A DNA stretch of 64,000 nucleotides, from positions 79,548 through 143,547 of the forward strand of contig CAMCDQ010000001.1 in the NCBI GenBank assembly GCA_945873505.1, in the 5' to 3' direction. Both the position numbers and the translations under genes were made by a program. Below are positions 10,601 through 19,059 of this stretch, piece by piece (within the stretch, counting starts at the first letter, position 1; the number at the start of each line of letters is the position of its first letter). The notes under the pieces were generated by a model. It searched no databases and was not told where the DNA came from. It was given only the letters and a program-made list of their open reading frames with translations. The DNA is from Chitinophaga pinensis (GTDB taxonomy: Bacteria; Bacteroidota; Bacteroidia; Flavobacteriales; Flavobacteriaceae).

Positions 10601-11447
10601 TTCCTAAATTTCCCGAAGCAGTAACGTAGTAATAGGATTTTGAAGCAAATAAATTACTGTTTGTTTTACTCTCTTCATTCCAATTATCAATACCTTCAGC
10701 ATAAAATAGGATGTAATCTTGTTCGTCAAAAACACCATCGTTTTCACCAATAAATTGAATAGCATTTTCGGCCAAATCAGAGGGGTAATATGTGCTATTT
10801 AATAAAGGTAACATTCGACCTCCATTACCAAATACTTTTATGTTTCTTGGATCGCCAGTTACATTTACACCAATTTGCTTCATAAAACTTTTAGACAATT
10901 TATACACACCCGATTTTACAACATAAAAACGATTCCAATCTCCAGAAGCTAGAACGGAGTTAGAAATTTGTGTAACGTTATTGATTTCTCTAGTATTTCT
11001 TGAGGTTTCGCTTTTTGAAAAATAATAGGAAAAAGACAGTATTTTTTTAAATGCTGTTCCATCTTTTACAATTGGCGATACGCTTAAAAAGGCAAATTTT
11101 TTGTCACGAGCGCTACTATTTCTGATTGAGGCAGTAATTTCGCTTGGTATTTTTGAAGCATTTAAGTCGCCAATTTTCTCGGAGGGCATGCTTTCAAATA
11201 CTACGTCAGTAATTTTTAAAGAATTTTCGTCTATATAAGTGTCTTGTGAAAGGGTTAAATTATAAGCTATAGTCCTGTTGTAGCTATCAAAAATAAAATT
11301 TTCTGATTGTATTTGGGGTATGTTTAATTTATTAGAACCAAAAGCAATTTCAGTTTTTGAAACCCATTCAAGAGTAACCTTACCCTTTTGTTGACCAAAA
11401 GAAGCAAAGGTGAATAATACAATTAGTAAATATAGTTTTTCTTTCAT
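7617..11447 (-). CDS. porU: Type IX secretion system sortase PorU
   Basis: About 1280 aa gingipain-like C25 peptidase: DYLIVTPNFLKNQAEKLAVFHR, FNYLGHGGEDGLTGERVW, TCDFSRFDNP; C-terminal GKGVYVYKLTVKS. Start taken at MKEKLYLL rather than the upstream MRYYLE. Confidence 0.9.
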   Translation of the reverse strand: MKEKLYLLIVLFTFASFGQQKGKVTLEWVSKTEIAFGSNKLNIPQIQSENFIFDSYNRTIAYNLTLSQDTYIDENSLKITDVVFESMPSEKIGDLNASKIPSEITASIRNSSARDKKFAFLSVSPIVKDGTAFKKILSFSYYFSKSETSRNTREINNVTQISNSVLASGDWNRFYVVKSGVYKLSKSFMKQIGVNVTGDPRNIKVFGNGGRMLPLLNSTYYPSDLAENAIQFIGENDGVFDEQDYILFYAEGIDNWNEESKTNSNLFASKSYYYVTASGNLGKRITDMQQPSGAATLAITSFDDYQFHEVDKVNVVRAGRQWLGEAFNIDNEQEFTFEVPNAVPSSFAKLNINVGSDAYNATSFKVEANSQLVGTINLSALTAGSGTELSIAALPSNTTILASNTIKIKLTYNNNGVPSAKAYLDNILLSSKRNLTGYGKQFRFKYNDASTLSGIAEYQVNSASGIKQVWDITDIYNATKIENASQPNFSFKANLGEVRNYIAIDETDFYIPLEDSQTKVANQDLKGTIFKNQQNVFQDVDYLIVTPNFLKNQAEKLAVFHRNYSQLNVKVVTLEAIYEEFSSGKQDVAAIRNFVKYIYENASSADKRIKYLNLFGDASFDYKDRIPNNSNIVPIYHALNSTTAGESSYASDDFFGYMDPTEGNVAYFFGGIDITVGRMLVSSTSQAEEMINKVFEYNDIKSFGNWRNNYVAISDDSDKPSDVSLQAKQNQLADRIVLEKPFINIKKVLLDSYVQETSSGGNRYPKAREDIFNAFEKGALVFNYLGHGGEDGLTGERVWEKSDGQNLSNQYKYPLFITITCDFSRFDNPYRPTAGEYTYWNPKGGAISMITTIRSIGQGSAEYFNDKLSQYLFSYGSNQYTSIAEALRLAKNSNPSSSSNVVFYVGDPALMLAIPKPKIRLTKVNDIPITGTIPDLQSLAYVKLSGEITDENDVLLPTYNGALAVTIFDKNIIKATFNNDGNSPAINFNTLGETIFRGNASISNGQFDFGFVVPRDIKIPVGNGRISFYSKKNQAFVDNTGVDTTIKIGGINTLAAADTTAPTVKLFMNDQTFVNGGITNASPLFLAFLEDENGINTASGIGHDIVAILDGNESAPYIMNDYYETELDNYKKGKLQFPFRNLAVGLHTITFKAWDVYNNPITAEIQFIVVGDETMTLTNVLNYPNPFVNYTQFWFTHNHPFEPLEVQVQVMTITGKIVWTKNQIVTTDGFLSREISWDGRDDFGDKIGKGVYVYKLTVKSSLTNKKTEKFEKLVIL

Positions 11448-11651
11448 CTCTAGGTAATAACGCAATAATGTATATATTAGTGCGTGTTTAAAAATATTTT
11501 TAGTGCAATATATATAATATTTGTCTTATTTTTGCGTTCAAATGTTGTTGTGATAAAATATATAGCACAATTATAATTAAATTTTAAAAAATGTGTTGTG
11601 GTTTAATAGTTAATTATTATATTCGCCGCATACATATTATCCGTTAAAAGT

Positions 11652-13364
11652 ATGAAAACAAACAAAATTTTTTCTGTTAATGTTTTACTAGCAATAATTA
11701 TCCTTATTGGGGCTTCAAGTTGTAGTAAAAAATCTAGTTCAAAAGCAGGGTCTACAGCCACAGGTTGGAAAATCAACGATAAAAAAGGGGGCTTTCAATT
11801 CAACAGTAAGTTCAAAAAACAGGCAACTGCTCCAGGACTTGTGATGGTTGAGGGTGGAACATTTACAATGGGAAAAGTTCAAGATGATGTAATGCACGAT
11901 TGGAATAATACTCCAAATCAACAACACGTTGCATCTTTCTATATGGATGAAACTGAGGTTACAAATTTAATGTACATGGAGTATTTAGATTGGTTAAAAC
12001 GTGTTTTTCCACCAGAAGATGAAAATTATAAAAACATATATCCAGGCGCTTTACCAGATACCTTAGTTTGGAGAAATAGATTGGGTTATAATGAAACTTA
12101 CACTAATAATTACTTGAGACATCCTGCTTATGCCACGTATCCAGTTGTTGGAGTGAATTGGATTCAAGCAGCTGAATTTAGTAAGTGGAGAACAGACCGT
12201 GTCAATGAAAACACCCTAGAAACACAAGGTTATTTAAAAAAAGATGCAAAACTAACAGATGTTAAAGCGGAAAGTAGTTTCAGTACTGAAACCTATTTGA
12301 ATGCACCAAGCAAAACTTTTGGAGGTGATGATAAGATAGTTTTGAAAGGACGTAAAAATTCATTGTCAAAACCACAAAAAGTGGCAGGCGGAAAAGGACA
12401 AGCAGCCACAACAAAAACAGCTACAAATGTATATGCTCAAAGATCTTCAGGTCTTATTCTTCCTGAATACAGACTTCCAACAGAAGCAGAATGGGAATAT
12501 GCTGCTGCAGCAGATGTAGGACAAAGAGAATACAATATATACAAAGGTCAAAAGAAATATCCTTGGTCTGGTAGTTATACTCGCTCTGGAAAAAGAAAAA
12601 TAAAAGGAGATCAATTGGCTAATTTCAAACAAGGAAAAGGTGATTACGGTGGAATTGCAGGATGGTCTGATGATGGTGCTGATATTACAAATGCTGTAAA
12701 AGAATACCCACCAAATGATTTTGGATTGTATGATATGGCAGGAAACGTTGCAGAATGGGTTGCCGATGTATACAGACCAATGGTTGATGACGAAGTAAGT
12801 GATTTCAATTATTTTAGAGGTAATTTATTTACAAAAAATAAAATTGGAGATGACGGAAAAGTTGAATTGGTTACCTCTCAAAACATTGCTTACGATACTT
12901 TGCCTAATGGTAGAATTGTTGCTAGAAATGCACCCGGACAAATTGCTCAAGTTCCAGTTGATGAAAAAGAAACGTATTTGAGACAAAATTTTGACAAAAG
13001 CGACGAAAGAAATTACAGAGATGGTGATAAACAATCTACAAGATATTTTGATTTCGGAAACTTTGATGAAGGTGCAAAATTAAGTGAAGGCAAAAGAATG
13101 TACGATTCTCCAAAGCACAATGTAACTGTTGATAGTCTTGGTAGCATGGTTAGAAAATTCGATAAATCTAACAAAAGAACAACTTTAGTAAATGACGATG
13201 TAAGAGTTTATAAAGGAGGTTCTTGGAGAGACAGGGCGTATTGGTTAGATCCAGCACAAAGAAGATATTTTCCTCAAGATATGGCAACTGATTATATTGG
13301 ATTTAGATGTGCGATGTCAAGAGTAGGTCCAAAAGCAGACAAAAAGAAAAGAGCTAGAAATTAA
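11652..13364 (+). CDS. gldJ: Gliding motility lipoprotein GldJ (SUMF1/FGE-fold, non-catalytic)
   Basis: Lipobox SSCSKK, GLVMVEGGTFTMG, LPTEAEWEYAAAA, YKGGSWRDRAYWLDPAQRRYFPQDMATDYIGFRCA; adjacent to porU/porV. Confidence 0.9.
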   Translation: MKTNKIFSVNVLLAIIILIGASSCSKKSSSKAGSTATGWKINDKKGGFQFNSKFKKQATAPGLVMVEGGTFTMGKVQDDVMHDWNNTPNQQHVASFYMDETEVTNLMYMEYLDWLKRVFPPEDENYKNIYPGALPDTLVWRNRLGYNETYTNNYLRHPAYATYPVVGVNWIQAAEFSKWRTDRVNENTLETQGYLKKDAKLTDVKAESSFSTETYLNAPSKTFGGDDKIVLKGRKNSLSKPQKVAGGKGQAATTKTATNVYAQRSSGLILPEYRLPTEAEWEYAAAADVGQREYNIYKGQKKYPWSGSYTRSGKRKIKGDQLANFKQGKGDYGGIAGWSDDGADITNAVKEYPPNDFGLYDMAGNVAEWVADVYRPMVDDEVSDFNYFRGNLFTKNKIGDDGKVELVTSQNIAYDTLPNGRIVARNAPGQIAQVPVDEKETYLRQNFDKSDERNYRDGDKQSTRYFDFGNFDEGAKLSEGKRMYDSPKHNVTVDSLGSMVRKFDKSNKRTTLVNDDVRVYKGGSWRDRAYWLDPAQRRYFPQDMATDYIGFRCAMSRVGPKADKKKRARN

Positions 13365-13386
13365 TTTTCAATCTTAAAATATAAAT

Positions 13387-13410
13387 AAAAGCCCTTTGAT
13401 TAGGGCTTTT
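13387..13410 (+). terminator. Rho-independent terminator downstream of gldJ
   Basis: aaaagccct-ttgatt-agggctttt followed by attgttt. Confidence 0.75.
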
Positions 13411-13421
13411 ATTGTTTAAAA

Positions 13422-14714
13422 TTGTTTTATATGGATATTAAAATTATTCACAATTGTTTTTTGAAATGCAAGTCAATTTCAATTGATACTCGAAAAATTG
13501 AAGCGGGTTCCTTTTTTGTTGCGATTAAAGGAGATAATTTTGATGCCAATACTTTTGCGAAAGAAGCTTTAGATAAAGGTGCCTCATTCGTAATTATTGA
13601 CAACCCTGATTATTTTATTGATGAACGAACAATTGTTGTAAAGGACAGTTTGAAAACTTTACAAGCTTTGGCTCAATTTCACAGAAAGTACCTGAATATT
13701 CCAATTATTGCTTTGACTGGTAGTAATGGCAAAACAACTACCAAGGAATTAATTCACGTCGTTTTGTCAAAAAAATTTAAGACAAAAGCCACAGCAGGTA
13801 ATTTAAATAACCACATTGGTGTTCCGCTTACTTTGCTTTCATTTGACAGTACTACAGAAATCGGAATTGTAGAGATGGGTGCCAATCATCAAAAGGAAAT
13901 TGAATTTTTATGTGAAATTGCACAACCGGATTTTGGCTATATTACCAACTTTGGAAAAGCCCATCTTGAAGGGTTTGGTGGAGTAGAGGGGGTTATAAAA
14001 GGAAAGTGTGAGTTATATAACTATCTCTCTAATAATAATAAAACAGTTTTTATTAACCTGAGCGATAGTATTCAAGTAGAGAAATCAAGTGGTATTAAGT
14101 CTTTTACTTTTGGCGTTAACAAATCCAATGCCGATGTTTTAATAACTTCAGTTACGGCAAATCCTTTTGTAGAAGTAACTTTTTCAAATTGTAAAATCAC
14201 ATCTCATTTAATTGGTCTTTACAATTCAAATAATATTAATGCCGCTATTGTAATAGGCGTTTATTTTAAGATTGCAAATGAGGATATAAAAGCTGCTATA
14301 GAAGATTTTGTGCCTGAAAACAATAGATCTCAACTGTTAAATATCAATTCAAACGTTGTTATTTTAGATGCCTATAATGCCAATCCTAGCAGCATGGTAG
14401 TAGCTATAGAGAATTTATTACAATTAGAAAGTCCTAAAAAAATAGCCTTTCTTGGCGACATGTTTGAATTGGGTTCTGAAAGTTTAGATGAACATAAAAA
14501 TATTGTTGATTTACTCACAAATCAAAAAAATGTAACGACCTATTTCATTGGCAATTATTTTTTCAAAAGTAAATTGGAACAATCCCATATGAATTTTTTC
14601 GAAACTTTTGATTCCTTCACAGAAACTGCATCCAAATTAAAATTTGAAAACGCTACGCTACTCATTAAGGGCTCAAGAGGAATGGCTTTAGAAAGACTTC
14701 TGGAGTATATCTGA
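13422..14714 (+). CDS. murF: UDP-N-acetylmuramoyl-tripeptide--D-alanyl-D-alanine ligase
   Basis: IALTGSNGKTTTKELI, LNNHIGVPLTLL, DAYNANPSSM, LGDMFELG. Confidence 0.93.
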   Translation: MFYMDIKIIHNCFLKCKSISIDTRKIEAGSFFVAIKGDNFDANTFAKEALDKGASFVIIDNPDYFIDERTIVVKDSLKTLQALAQFHRKYLNIPIIALTGSNGKTTTKELIHVVLSKKFKTKATAGNLNNHIGVPLTLLSFDSTTEIGIVEMGANHQKEIEFLCEIAQPDFGYITNFGKAHLEGFGGVEGVIKGKCELYNYLSNNNKTVFINLSDSIQVEKSSGIKSFTFGVNKSNADVLITSVTANPFVEVTFSNCKITSHLIGLYNSNNINAAIVIGVYFKIANEDIKAAIEDFVPENNRSQLLNINSNVVILDAYNANPSSMVVAIENLLQLESPKKIAFLGDMFELGSESLDEHKNIVDLLTNQKNVTTYFIGNYFFKSKLEQSHMNFFETFDSFTETASKLKFENATLLIKGSRGMALERLLEYI

Positions 14715-14798
14715 AGTAATTAATTTGTTATAATTATTGAAAACAAAAAATTAAACGAATAGTACGTTCTGAAGTAGTAAGATAATTTTATACTTGAA

Positions 14799-15845
14799 TT
14801 AAATAGTTTGTTTTGTCCCATTTGAAATAATAGCATTTTCTTTTACTATTATTTCTAAAGGTATATAATTTGTAATTTCAATTTCTTCCTTCAAAACTAA
14901 TTTTTTATAAAGATGACTAATTCCCAAATATCCTTGGTCTTCTGGTTTTTGATTGATTAAAAAATCAATGTAGCCTTCGTTGAGGTATTCTAAATTTTGT
15001 TTTAATAAGTCGTAGCCAACAACACGAATGCTATTTATCTTGTTTTCTTTGACAAATTTAGCTACAAAATGAACTCTGGAATTGGGAACAAAAATACTAT
15101 TGACTCCTTCAAACATTTTTTTTGTAAGTCGATTTGACTCAGAGTCTTTAATGGTAATTTCAGAAAATGTAAAATTAGAAAGTTCAGGATTGTTCCTAAA
15201 AAAAGAATAAAACCCTTTAATTCTTTGCAAATAAACGGAAGTACTTTCTATTTCCCGAGTTATTTTCATTATCAAAACATGGTTTGGAGTAGGGATTCCA
15301 AAACTAATTAATTTCCCTGCTAAATAGCCACTTTGAAATGCATCTTGTCCAATATAATCTAACCCTTCAATTTCAGGAATATTAGAATCAATCATCACAA
15401 TTGGAATGTTTTTCTTCTTAAATTCCTTTAAAAAAAGTAGGGATTCGTCATAAAATATTGGAGCAAATAACAATCCATCAAACTCTTCTTCTAAAACTTT
15501 TTTAGCTAGTTTTTTGAATGAGGACGAACTGTATTTATAATAAAAATATTCCATTTTCACTCCGAATCTTTCAAATTCTTCAGCAGCTTTTTTAACACCT
15601 AAAACTGGAGCTATCCAATATTCTAATCCTTCATGTTGAGGCAAAAAAACTGCAAATCTGAATTTTTTATTAAAGGCCAAGTTACTTGCGTAAATATTCC
15701 TTTGGTAGCCGTATTCTTTGACAATAGCATTTACAATATCAATATTTTCTTGGGAAACTTGACCGCGATTGTGGAGTATTCTGTCAACGGTTCCTACAGA
15801 GATATTTGCAAGTTTCGCAATTTTTTTTATTGTTATGATAGCAAT
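14799..15845 (-). CDS. LacI-family transcriptional regulator; DNA-binding domain extends upstream of the called ORF
   Basis: ORF track gives 14799..15680 from an internal TTG. The same frame continues upstream to a stop at 15855-15857 and encodes SKSIAIITIKKIAKLANISVGTVDRILHNRGQVSQENIDIVNAIVKEYGYQRNIYASN, a clear LacI HTH. The start codon is uncertain; 15845 corresponds to an ATT codon. Confidence 0.8.
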   Translation of the reverse strand: MAIITIKKIAKLANISVGTVDRILHNRGQVSQENIDIVNAIVKEYGYQRNIYASNLAFNKKFRFAVFLPQHEGLEYWIAPVLGVKKAAEEFERFGVKMEYFYYKYSSSSFKKLAKKVLEEEFDGLLFAPIFYDESLLFLKEFKKKNIPIVMIDSNIPEIEGLDYIGQDAFQSGYLAGKLISFGIPTPNHVLIMKITREIESTSVYLQRIKGFYSFFRNNPELSNFTFSEITIKDSESNRLTKKMFEGVNSIFVPNSRVHFVAKFVKENKINSIRVVGYDLLKQNLEYLNEGYIDFLINQKPEDQGYLGISHLYKKLVLKEEIEITNYIPLEIIVKENAIISNGTKQTI

Positions 15846-15934
15846 TGATTTTGATTAAACATTTTGTAAAGATTACAAATTTAATTTTTTATTTAAAATT
15901 ATTGAAATAAAAGTAAATTATAATATATTTTTTA

Positions 15935-15942
15935 TAGATTTG
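15935..15942 (+). promoter_or_regulatory. Bacteroidetes -7 box candidate (TAnnTTTG) for the kdgK operon
   Basis: tagatttg matches TAnnTTTG exactly. Confidence 0.5.
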
Positions 15943-15948
15943 CAAAGC

Positions 15949-15962
15949 CGTGTTCGTACACG
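15949..15962. promoter_or_regulatory. Candidate LacI-family operator
   Basis: cgtgttcgtacacg: 14-bp near-perfect palindrome (6/7 half-site matches) with central CG, just after the -7 box and between the lacI-type gene and kdgK. Confidence 0.65.
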
Positions 15963-16027
15963 ATAAATTGTTATTTTTTAATATTTAACTATAAAACCCT
16001 TTAATAATTTAATAAATAAAATTAAAA

Positions 16028-17071
16028 ATGTCTAAAAAAGTAGTAACATTTGGTGAGATAATGTTAAGATTAGCACCACAAGGATTTTTAAGATTTTCAC
16101 AAGCAGACAATTTCGATGTTGTATATGGTGGTGGAGAATCAAACGTAGCGGTTTCACTTGCAAATTATGGAATTCCAGTTGATTTTGTAACCCGTTTGCC
16201 AAAAAATGATATTGGTGAATGCGCCATGATGGAAATGCGCAAAAGAGGAGTTGGTGTAGACAATATAGTTTGGGGTGGTGAACGTTTGGGAATTTATTTT
16301 CTGGAAACGGGTGCTGTGAGCAGAGGAAGTAAAGTGGTTTATGACAGATCTCATTCTTCGATGTCGGAAATTCAACCAGGGATGATCAATTGGGAAAAAG
16401 TTTTTGAAGGAGTAGAATGGTTTCACTGGACCGGAATTACACCAGCAATTTCTCAAAGTTCTGCCGATGCTTGTTTAGAAGCGGTTAAGGTGGCTAGCAA
16501 ATTAGGAGTTACTATTTCAACCGATTTAAATTACCGCGCTAAATTGTGGAAATACGGTGGCGATCGTGAAGCGATTATGACCGAGTTAACATCCTACTGC
16601 GATGTGATTTTAGGAAATGAAGAAGATGCAGAAATGCACTTTGGTATCAAACCAGAAGGAGCAGCAGTGCAAACGCACGGACATGATGTAAAAGCAGAAG
16701 CTTTTCTTTCTGTTTGCCAACAAATGATGGAAAAATTTCCAAGAGCCAAAAAAGTAATTACAACTTTACGTGGTTCTATTTCAGCATCTCACAATACTTG
16801 GGCAGGAGTTTTATATGATGGGAAAGAAATGTTACAAACACGCCAATATCAAATTACGGATATCGTTGATAGAGTAGGTGGCGGCGATTCATTCATGGGA
16901 GGTTTAATTTACGGATTATTGACTTATCCAAATGATGACCAAAACGCATTAGATTTTGCTGTTGCAGCCTCTTGCTTGAAACACACCATTAAAGGGGACG
17001 CTAATTTAGTTACAGTTGACGAAGTTTCTAAACTTATGGGAGGCGATGCTTCTGGTAGAGTTGCACGATAA
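16028..17071 (+). CDS. kdgK: 2-keto-3-deoxygluconate kinase (PfkB family)
   Basis: VTFGEIMLRLAPQGFLRFSQADNFDVVYGGGESNVAVSLANYG; DIVDRVGGGDSFMGGLIYGLL. Confidence 0.88.
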   Translation: MSKKVVTFGEIMLRLAPQGFLRFSQADNFDVVYGGGESNVAVSLANYGIPVDFVTRLPKNDIGECAMMEMRKRGVGVDNIVWGGERLGIYFLETGAVSRGSKVVYDRSHSSMSEIQPGMINWEKVFEGVEWFHWTGITPAISQSSADACLEAVKVASKLGVTISTDLNYRAKLWKYGGDREAIMTELTSYCDVILGNEEDAEMHFGIKPEGAAVQTHGHDVKAEAFLSVCQQMMEKFPRAKKVITTLRGSISASHNTWAGVLYDGKEMLQTRQYQITDIVDRVGGGDSFMGGLIYGLLTYPNDDQNALDFAVAASCLKHTIKGDANLVTVDEVSKLMGGDASGRVAR

Positions 17072-17081
17072 TTAAGAAAAC

Positions 17082-17531
17082 ATGATAATAGATACATTAG
17101 CTAACGCTACGAAATATAGTAGTTTGAATCCTTTATTTGCAAAAGCATTCGACTATATCAAACAAAATGATATTGCCAATCTTCCCGATGGAGTTTCCGA
17201 AATTTCGGAAGGTTTAAAGTTAATTGTCAATACCGGAATGGGGAAAACTGCCGAAGCTAGTTTGGCTAAATTTGAATGCCACGACCACAATATCGACATT
17301 CAAGTTTGTGTAAGAGGATTGGAAACCATAGGATGGAAACCAAGAGAAAAATGTGTGGCACAAAACGGAGCGTACAATCCCGAAAAAGACGTGCGTTTTT
17401 TTAGCGATGAACCCGACATGTTTTTCCAATTAACGGACAATCAATTTGGGATTTTTTACCCAGAAGATGTTCACGCTCCAATGATTGGCGAAGGCGAAAT
17501 CAAAAAATTAGTATTTAAAGTTAAAATATAA
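17082..17531 (+). CDS. YhcH/YjgK/YiaL (DUF386) family protein
   Basis: About 150 aa; FECHDHNIDIQVCVRGLETIGW, FFSDEPDMFFQLTDNQFGIFYPEDVHAPMI. Confidence 0.8.
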   Translation: MIIDTLANATKYSSLNPLFAKAFDYIKQNDIANLPDGVSEISEGLKLIVNTGMGKTAEASLAKFECHDHNIDIQVCVRGLETIGWKPREKCVAQNGAYNPEKDVRFFSDEPDMFFQLTDNQFGIFYPEDVHAPMIGEGEIKKLVFKVKI

Positions 17532-17535
17532 AAAA

Positions 17536-18195
17536 ATGAGCAAGATTCAAAATGTAACTGACGCGATTGTACAACAAGGAATGCTTCCTTTGTATTTCAA
17601 TGCCGATGAAAATGTAACAATTGAAGTATTAAGAGCAATTTACAGAGCGGGAATCAAAGCCGTAGAATATACAAGTCGTGGTGATGCAGCTTTGAGCAAC
17701 TTCACTAAAATGGTCGAAGTTAGAAATGCTGAAATGCCTGATTTATTATTAGGAATCGGAACAATCAAAAATTTACAACAAGCGGAAGAATATTTTGCTG
17801 TAGGCGCTGATTTTTTCATTAGCCCGGGATTTGTTCCTGAAGTGGCGGCATTTCTAAAAAGCAAAGGAATTTTGTACAGTCCGGGTTGTATGACACCAAC
17901 AGAAATTATTACAGCTGAAAATGCAGGCGTAAAATTCATCAAATTGTTTCCTGGAAATATGCTAGGACCCGATTTCTTGAGCGGAATTAAAGATATTTTC
18001 CCAAAATTATTGTTCATGCCAACAGGTGGCGTGGACACAACAAGCGAAAACATCAGTGGTTGGTTCAAAGCTGGCGTTTCTGCCGTAGGAATGGGAAGCA
18101 AATTAATCAGCAAACAACTAATGGCTGACAAAGATTACGCAACCATTGAAACAGAAACAAAAAAGGTTCTAAGCTTAATTCATTCGATAAAATAA
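17536..18195 (+). CDS. kdgA: Bifunctional 2-dehydro-3-deoxyphosphogluconate aldolase/4-hydroxy-2-oxoglutarate aldolase
   Basis: GIKAVEYTSRGDAALSNF, IGTIKNLQQAEEYFAVGADFFISPGF, GVKFIKLFPGNMLGPDFL, MPTGGVDTTSENI. Confidence 0.88.
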   Translation: MSKIQNVTDAIVQQGMLPLYFNADENVTIEVLRAIYRAGIKAVEYTSRGDAALSNFTKMVEVRNAEMPDLLLGIGTIKNLQQAEEYFAVGADFFISPGFVPEVAAFLKSKGILYSPGCMTPTEIITAENAGVKFIKLFPGNMLGPDFLSGIKDIFPKLLFMPTGGVDTTSENISGWFKAGVSAVGMGSKLISKQLMADKDYATIETETKKVLSLIHSIK

Positions 18196-18202
18196 TATAC
18201 AG

Positions 18203-19027
18203 ATGAAAACAGTAGTTATAACAGGTGCAGGCGGAGTTTTGTGTGGCACATTAGCAAAAGCATTGGCTAAACAAGGTCACCAAATAGCCCTTTTGGACTT
18301 AAAAAAAGAAGCAGCAGATCGAGTTGCTAATGAAATTAATGCAGCCGGAGGAACAGCAATTGGCGTTGCCGCCAATGTATTAGAAAAGGAATCCTTGGAA
18401 GCAGCCAAAAAAGAAGTCAACGAAAAATTGGGAAGTTGCGATATTTTGATAAACGGAGCAGGAGGAAATCATCCATTGGGAACCACATCAAATCCATTTC
18501 TTTTAGAGGAAGATTTGCAAAATACTACCGAAGGTTTCAAAACTTTTTTTGATTTGGATGCCGAAGGAATAAAATTCGTTTTCAATCTAAACTTTATCGG
18601 AACTTTATTGCCAACGCAAGTTTTTTCTAAAGACATGATAGGCAAAAAAGGTTGCAGCATTTTGAATATTTCTTCGATGAATGCCTTTACACCTTTGACA
18701 AAAATTCCAGCTTATAGTGGCGCAAAAGCAGCAGTTTCTAACTTTACGCAATGGTTGGCGGTTCATTTTTCAAAAGTAGGGATTCGTGTGAATGCCTTGG
18801 CTCCTGGATTTTTCTTAACCGATCAAAACCGTGCTTTATTGACAACTGAAAACGGCGAATTGACTGCAAGAGGAAATACTATCATTGGGCAAACCCCAAT
18901 GGGAAGATTTGGAGAACCAGAAGATTTAATCAGCACAACGCTTTATTTATGTGATGACGCATCCTCTTTTGTTACCGGTGTCGTTATTCCTATCGATGGA
19001 GGTTTTAGCGCGTTTAGCGGAGTTTAA
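18203..19027 (+). CDS. SDR-family oxidoreductase, predicted D-fructuronate reductase (non-orthologous UxuB substitute)
   Basis: ITGAGGVLCGTLAKALAKQGHQIALLDL, INGAGGNHP, YSGAKAAV; directly followed by uxuA. Confidence 0.8.
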   Translation: MKTVVITGAGGVLCGTLAKALAKQGHQIALLDLKKEAADRVANEINAAGGTAIGVAANVLEKESLEAAKKEVNEKLGSCDILINGAGGNHPLGTTSNPFLLEEDLQNTTEGFKTFFDLDAEGIKFVFNLNFIGTLLPTQVFSKDMIGKKGCSILNISSMNAFTPLTKIPAYSGAKAAVSNFTQWLAVHFSKVGIRVNALAPGFFLTDQNRALLTTENGELTARGNTIIGQTPMGRFGEPEDLISTTLYLCDDASSFVTGVVIPIDGGFSAFSGV

Positions 19028-19059
19028 AAAATAACACTTAATAGCATAAATATAAAGTT

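Noticed and set aside
11652-13364. GldJ as a second formylglycine-generating enzyme
   Set aside because: It has the SUMF1 fold but the catalytic region reads GGSWRDRAYWLDPAQRRYF without the Cys pair. Synteny and the lipobox identify the gliding/T9SS protein GldJ.
14799-15680. Truncated LacI regulator starting at TTG 15680, as in the ORF track
   Set aside because: The frame continues upstream with a full LacI HTH. The TTG is an internal leucine codon, so the called start is an artefact of requiring ATG/GTG/TTG.
15633-15848. 71-aa plus-strand ORF
   Set aside because: Antisense to the LacI HTH-coding region.
17640-18131. 163-aa minus-strand ORF
   Set aside because: Mirror ORF of kdgA; no domain signature or independent regulatory signal.
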